In this document: positions 61,359 through 64,000 of the stretch, one piece after another | Numbering within the stretch: the first letter of the stretch is position 1 | Layout: each line of letters starts with the position of its first letter | DNA from: an uncultured Agathobaculum sp. | Lineage (GTDB): Bacteria > Bacillota > Clostridia > Oscillospirales > Butyricicoccaceae | NCBI GenBank assembly: GCA_944384725.1 | Contig: CALWUJ010000003.1 | Span: forward strand, 62,001-126,000 | Direction: 5' to 3' | DNA: 64,000 nt | Notes under the pieces: generated by a model | Database searches by the model: none | What the model was told of the DNA's origin: nothing | What the model saw: the letters and a program-made list of their open reading frames with translations, nothing else | Position numbers and translations under genes: made by a program

Positions 61359-61432
61359 ACCCATATCCTCCTGCGCGACCCGCGCGCAAAATCAGGCGGA
61401 AGCGCTGCGCGCTCCCGCCCTTTTCTTTGTTT

Positions 61433-62452
61433 TTATACGATAAAGCCGCCGCCGATGACAATATCCCCATCGTAAAACACCGCGCTCTGCCCCGCAGCCG
61501 GTGCGCGAACCGCATCCTCAAACACGATGCGTGCGCCTGTGCCGTCCGGATAGATAGTTGCGCGGTCACTGCGGCGCGAAAAGCGCACACGAACCTCGCA
61601 GGCAAACGCGCCGTTTTCCGCGTATTCCGGCGCAATATAGTGCACGTCTCGCACCGTGATCTCGCGGCGGAAAACATCTTCCAGCGACAAAACGACCTCG
61701 TTGGTCTCCGGCCGCAGTTCATGCACAAACAGCCGTCCCTCCGCCGCGACGCCCAGCCCCTTGCGCTGGCCGACGGTATAGCAGTGGATGCCCTTATGCC
61801 GTCCGAGCACCTTGCCGGTTTCGTCGACAAAATTGCCCGGCGGGCAGGCCGCGCCATGGCGCTCGAGCCAGCCCTGCGTATCGCCGTCCGGAATGAAGCA
61901 CACATCCATGCTGTCCGGCTTTTCTGAAACCGAAAGCCCAATCTCGCGCGCGTTTTCGCGCACTTCTGCCTTGTTCTCCGCCTCTCCCAGCGGAAACACG
62001 CAGCGCGCGACCGTTTTGCGCGGCAGGCGGTACAGCATATAGCTCTGATCCTTTTCCGCGCGGGCGCGCCGCAGCAGCGCGCGGCCTTCGGCATCATGCC
62101 CCGTGCGGGCATAGTGCCCGGTGGCAACATACGCCGCACCGATCTCGTCAGCATAATCGGTCATCGCACGGAATTTAATAAGCGGATTGCACATCACGCA
62201 CGGATTAGGCGTGCGCGCATTGCGGAAAGAGTCGGCAAAATACCCACAGATCTGCTGCTCAAACGCTTCGCGCCGATGCGCGATATACAGCGGGATACCC
62301 AGATCGTCCGCCGTGTGCTGCGCGGCTTCCTCGCCGCCGAGTCCCACCTCAAGGAACAGGCCGTGCACCTCATAGCCCATATCCCGCAGCCGCGCTGCGG
62401 CAACAGCGGAGTCCACGCCGCCCGAAAGTCCCAATACTACCTTTTCTGCCAT
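61433..62452 (-). CDS. mnmA: tRNA 2-thiouridylase MnmA
   Basis: A 339-residue PP-loop enzyme that thiolates U34 of glutamate, glutamine and lysine tRNAs. SGGVDSAVAAARL (residue about 9-14) binds ATP, the first catalytic cysteine is in NPCVMCNP and the second in DVCFIPDG. Sulfur would come from NifS at 9-10 kb through a relay or directly. CAGGAGA precedes the ATG. Length slightly short but complete. Confidence 0.96.
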   Translation of the reverse strand: MAEKVVLGLSGGVDSAVAAARLRDMGYEVHGLFLEVGLGGEEAAQHTADDLGIPLYIAHRREAFEQQICGYFADSFRNARTPNPCVMCNPLIKFRAMTDYADEIGAAYVATGHYARTGHDAEGRALLRRARAEKDQSYMLYRLPRKTVARCVFPLGEAENKAEVRENAREIGLSVSEKPDSMDVCFIPDGDTQGWLERHGAACPPGNFVDETGKVLGRHKGIHCYTVGQRKGLGVAAEGRLFVHELRPETNEVVLSLEDVFRREITVRDVHYIAPEYAENGAFACEVRVRFSRRSDRATIYPDGTGARIVFEDAVRAPAAGQSAVFYDGDIVIGGGFIV

Positions 62453-62472
62453 GAAAAATCTCCTGTTTTTGC

Positions 62473-64000
62473 TCAGTTCCCGCTTGTCCAGGTTTCCAGC
62501 CCTGCAAACGCATTATACGGCGAGGGTGCGTAGTTATCGATCAGACCCTTGCGGATGATGATCTGTCCGCGCTCGAACGCGATCGGAATGATCGGCATTT
62601 GCTCGAGAAACAGGCTGTAAAACCCGGAAACATTCTGGCCGCTGCGCGCTGCCGCGAGCGCCGCCGACATGTTCTCGCTCGAATAGCCGCCATAATTCAG
62701 GCTGCCGCCTGAGGACAGCAGCGGGCGCAGGTCGAAATCCGCAGTCAGCTGCGTTTCTCCATAGTATACGTCAAACGAGCCGGATTGCAGCATGGAAACA
62801 AATGTCTCATACGGCTGTTTGTCCACCGTCACGGTCACGCCGTCCAGCGCATTCCAGGATGCGGCGATCTGTTCCGCAGCCGCCACCTTAAAGGCGTTGT
62901 CCGAATTGACCAACAGCCGAATGGACAGTGTCTGTCCACCAGTGCCGGATGCGGTGGTGTCGGTGTCTGTATCCGTCTCGTCCCCGCTCTCGCTGTCGGT
63001 ATACTCGTCATATCCGTCGCCGGTTTCATCGGTATTATCGTATTCGTCCGTATCACCGGTTTCGTCGGACGTATCCGTTTCATCCGTGTCCGACTCCCCA
63101 TTCAGTCCTTTCCGCAGCAGCTGCGCCGCTCTCGACGCATCCGCGGACATATTGAGCGTCAAATTCTCTCCTGTCGGCTGCGGATTGACCGGCAGCACTG
63201 CGGGATCGGCAAAGGTTTGCAGCTGCGTCGCGCACAGGCTTTGCCGGGCGATCGCGGCGCTCAGCGCCTGCCGCACTTTGGCGTTGGCCAACTGACTGTT
63301 GGCATGATTGATGCCCAGATAATGCAGCGACGTGCTGGTTGTCTGCACGGTATCCACCGAACCGCCGACCGACGGAGGAGCGGGCGAGATACGCGCTGCG
63401 CGCATCAAGGACACGTCGCCCGTCTGGAAGCTGGACATTGCCGCGTCCGCGCGCGTCATCGCCACCAGCGAGATTTTCCGAATCGAACCGAGGAAACCGC
63501 CGTGCCAGTTTTCGTTAGCCTCCAGCGTCCACTGCCGCTCCTGCTCAACCGGCTGGAACGGGCCGGTGCCGTCAGCAAAACTGCCGCTATTGTCTGAGCC
63601 CTGCCGGTAAATCGGAATATCCAACAGGCGCGGGAAATTGATGTTGGGCGAGGTCAGCACAATACGCACCTCGCGGTCGCTGACCGCTTCAATAGAGGAA
63701 ACCTCGGTCAGACGGTTGTGAAACGGCGAAGCCTCATTAAACTGCGCGGTCTGCAAGCTTGCAACTACGTCGCGCGCCGTCAGCTTTTCGCCCGACCAAA
63801 AGGATATGTCGTCCCGCAGGGTGAAAGTGAAGGTCGTGCCGTCGCCCGTGTAGGATTCGCACAGCACATTCTCCGCCGTGAAATTCGAGGTGACTTCAAA
63901 CAGCCCCTCATATAATGCCTCGCACAGCACGCGGTTGATGCTGGTGCTATCCAGCACGGGGTTGAGCGTGCCGTTCTGATACCACGCCAGACCGAAATAC
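62473..64000 (-). CDS. family 5 extracellular solute-binding protein (peptide ABC transporter), N terminus outside the window
   Basis: The frame is open to 64000, so the start lies beyond the window. The 509 visible codons match SBP_bac_5: LYEGLFEVTSNFTAENVLCES, FTLRDDISFWSGEKLTARDV and the C-terminal YGETQLTADFDLRPL. A Ser/Thr/Asp/Glu/Gly-rich insert of about 50 residues (SDTDETDTSDETGDTDEYD and following) lies in the ligand lobe around visible residue 290-340, absent from typical family members. It would bind oligopeptides or similar ligands outside the cell and be a lipoprotein, but its signal is not visible. Confidence 0.88.
   Translation of the reverse strand, partial: YFGLAWYQNGTLNPVLDSTSINRVLCEALYEGLFEVTSNFTAENVLCESYTGDGTTFTFTLRDDISFWSGEKLTARDVVASLQTAQFNEASPFHNRLTEVSSIEAVSDREVRIVLTSPNINFPRLLDIPIYRQGSDNSGSFADGTGPFQPVEQERQWTLEANENWHGGFLGSIRKISLVAMTRADAAMSSFQTGDVSLMRAARISPAPPSVGGSVDTVQTTSTSLHYLGINHANSQLANAKVRQALSAAIARQSLCATQLQTFADPAVLPVNPQPTGENLTLNMSADASRAAQLLRKGLNGESDTDETDTSDETGDTDEYDNTDETGDGYDEYTDSESGDETDTDTDTTASGTGGQTLSIRLLVNSDNAFKVAAAEQIAASWNALDGVTVTVDKQPYETFVSMLQSGSFDVYYGETQLTADFDLRPLLSSGGSLNYGGYSSENMSAALAAARSGQNVSGFYSLFLEQMPIIPIAFERGQIIIRKGLIDNYAPSPYNAFAGLETWTSGN

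Overview
The window is a GC-rich Gram-positive (Firmicutes, Clostridia) chromosome segment. The evidence is a cysteine T-box leader in front of cysS, a LicT/SacY-type antiterminator with a matching RNA target, a LexA box of the Bacillus/Clostridium type, TepA, HPr, a clostridial NifS/NifU pair, an SLH-domain surface protein, and strong AGGAGG ribosome binding sites with near-consensus sigma-A promoters. The gene set and base composition resemble butyrate-producing gut Oscillospirales (Butyricicoccus/Agathobaculum type). That placement is an inference. No prophage, insertion sequence, rRNA operon or CRISPR array is present.

Layout. 1-4.7 kb: TrkA (partial), CutC, a BglG/LicT-family antiterminator, cysS under T-box control, a hypothetical protein. 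4.8-11.2 kb: mfd, the nifS-nifU pair and a CmpB-like membrane protein, all on the minus strand. 11.2-25 kb: an iron-dependent alcohol dehydrogenase, three tRNA genes (Asn, Trp, Thr) in one unit, a DMT exporter, a Zn/Cd-type P-ATPase with a His/Cys repeat tail, a TtcA-like protein and an SDR, RNase R, a patatin, a uracil permease, GAPDH and an orphan HATPase protein. 25-32.5 kb: a seven-gene minus-strand operon (abcF, ydcF-like, prfA, a small membrane protein, tsaC/sua5, coaE, M18 aminopeptidase). 32.5-34.6 kb: an AT-richer island with an SLH protein flanked by two related hairpins. 34.6-41 kb: lipase-like, degenerate GDPD, cyclophilin and tepA genes, a large non-coding stretch, a second Fe-ADH and asparaginase. 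42-49 kb: a 42-residue peptide unit, RNase HI, Zn-dependent phospholipase C-like, radical SAM, proC, an aromatic acid exporter-like protein and an NSS transporter. 49-54 kb: amino-sugar catabolism (HPr, a lone EIIB, nagB, nagA), an AraC regulator and a Gfo/Idh/MocA dehydrogenase. 54-64 kb: a Cys-rich protein, pth, fakA-like, an Asp23-like protein, lexA, recG, an EamA transporter, mnmA and a partial peptide-binding protein.

The most notable content is in the non-coding DNA. (1) About 1 kb on the minus strand (38,535-39,553) has a good promoter, no reading frame and many strong helices. It looks like a large ornate non-coding RNA. (2) A six-hairpin element of about 190-200 nt occurs twice (36,017-36,214 minus; 40,948-41,136 plus). 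Each copy sits between a stop codon and the next ribosome binding site, and several stems differ in sequence while keeping pairing. (3) The long leader of the HPr/EIIB/nag cluster carries a RAT-type antiterminator overlapping an intrinsic terminator. This connects it to the LicT-like gene at 1.4 kb. (4) A cluster of DnaA-box-like sequences lies inside a long inverted repeat at 37.6-37.8 kb.
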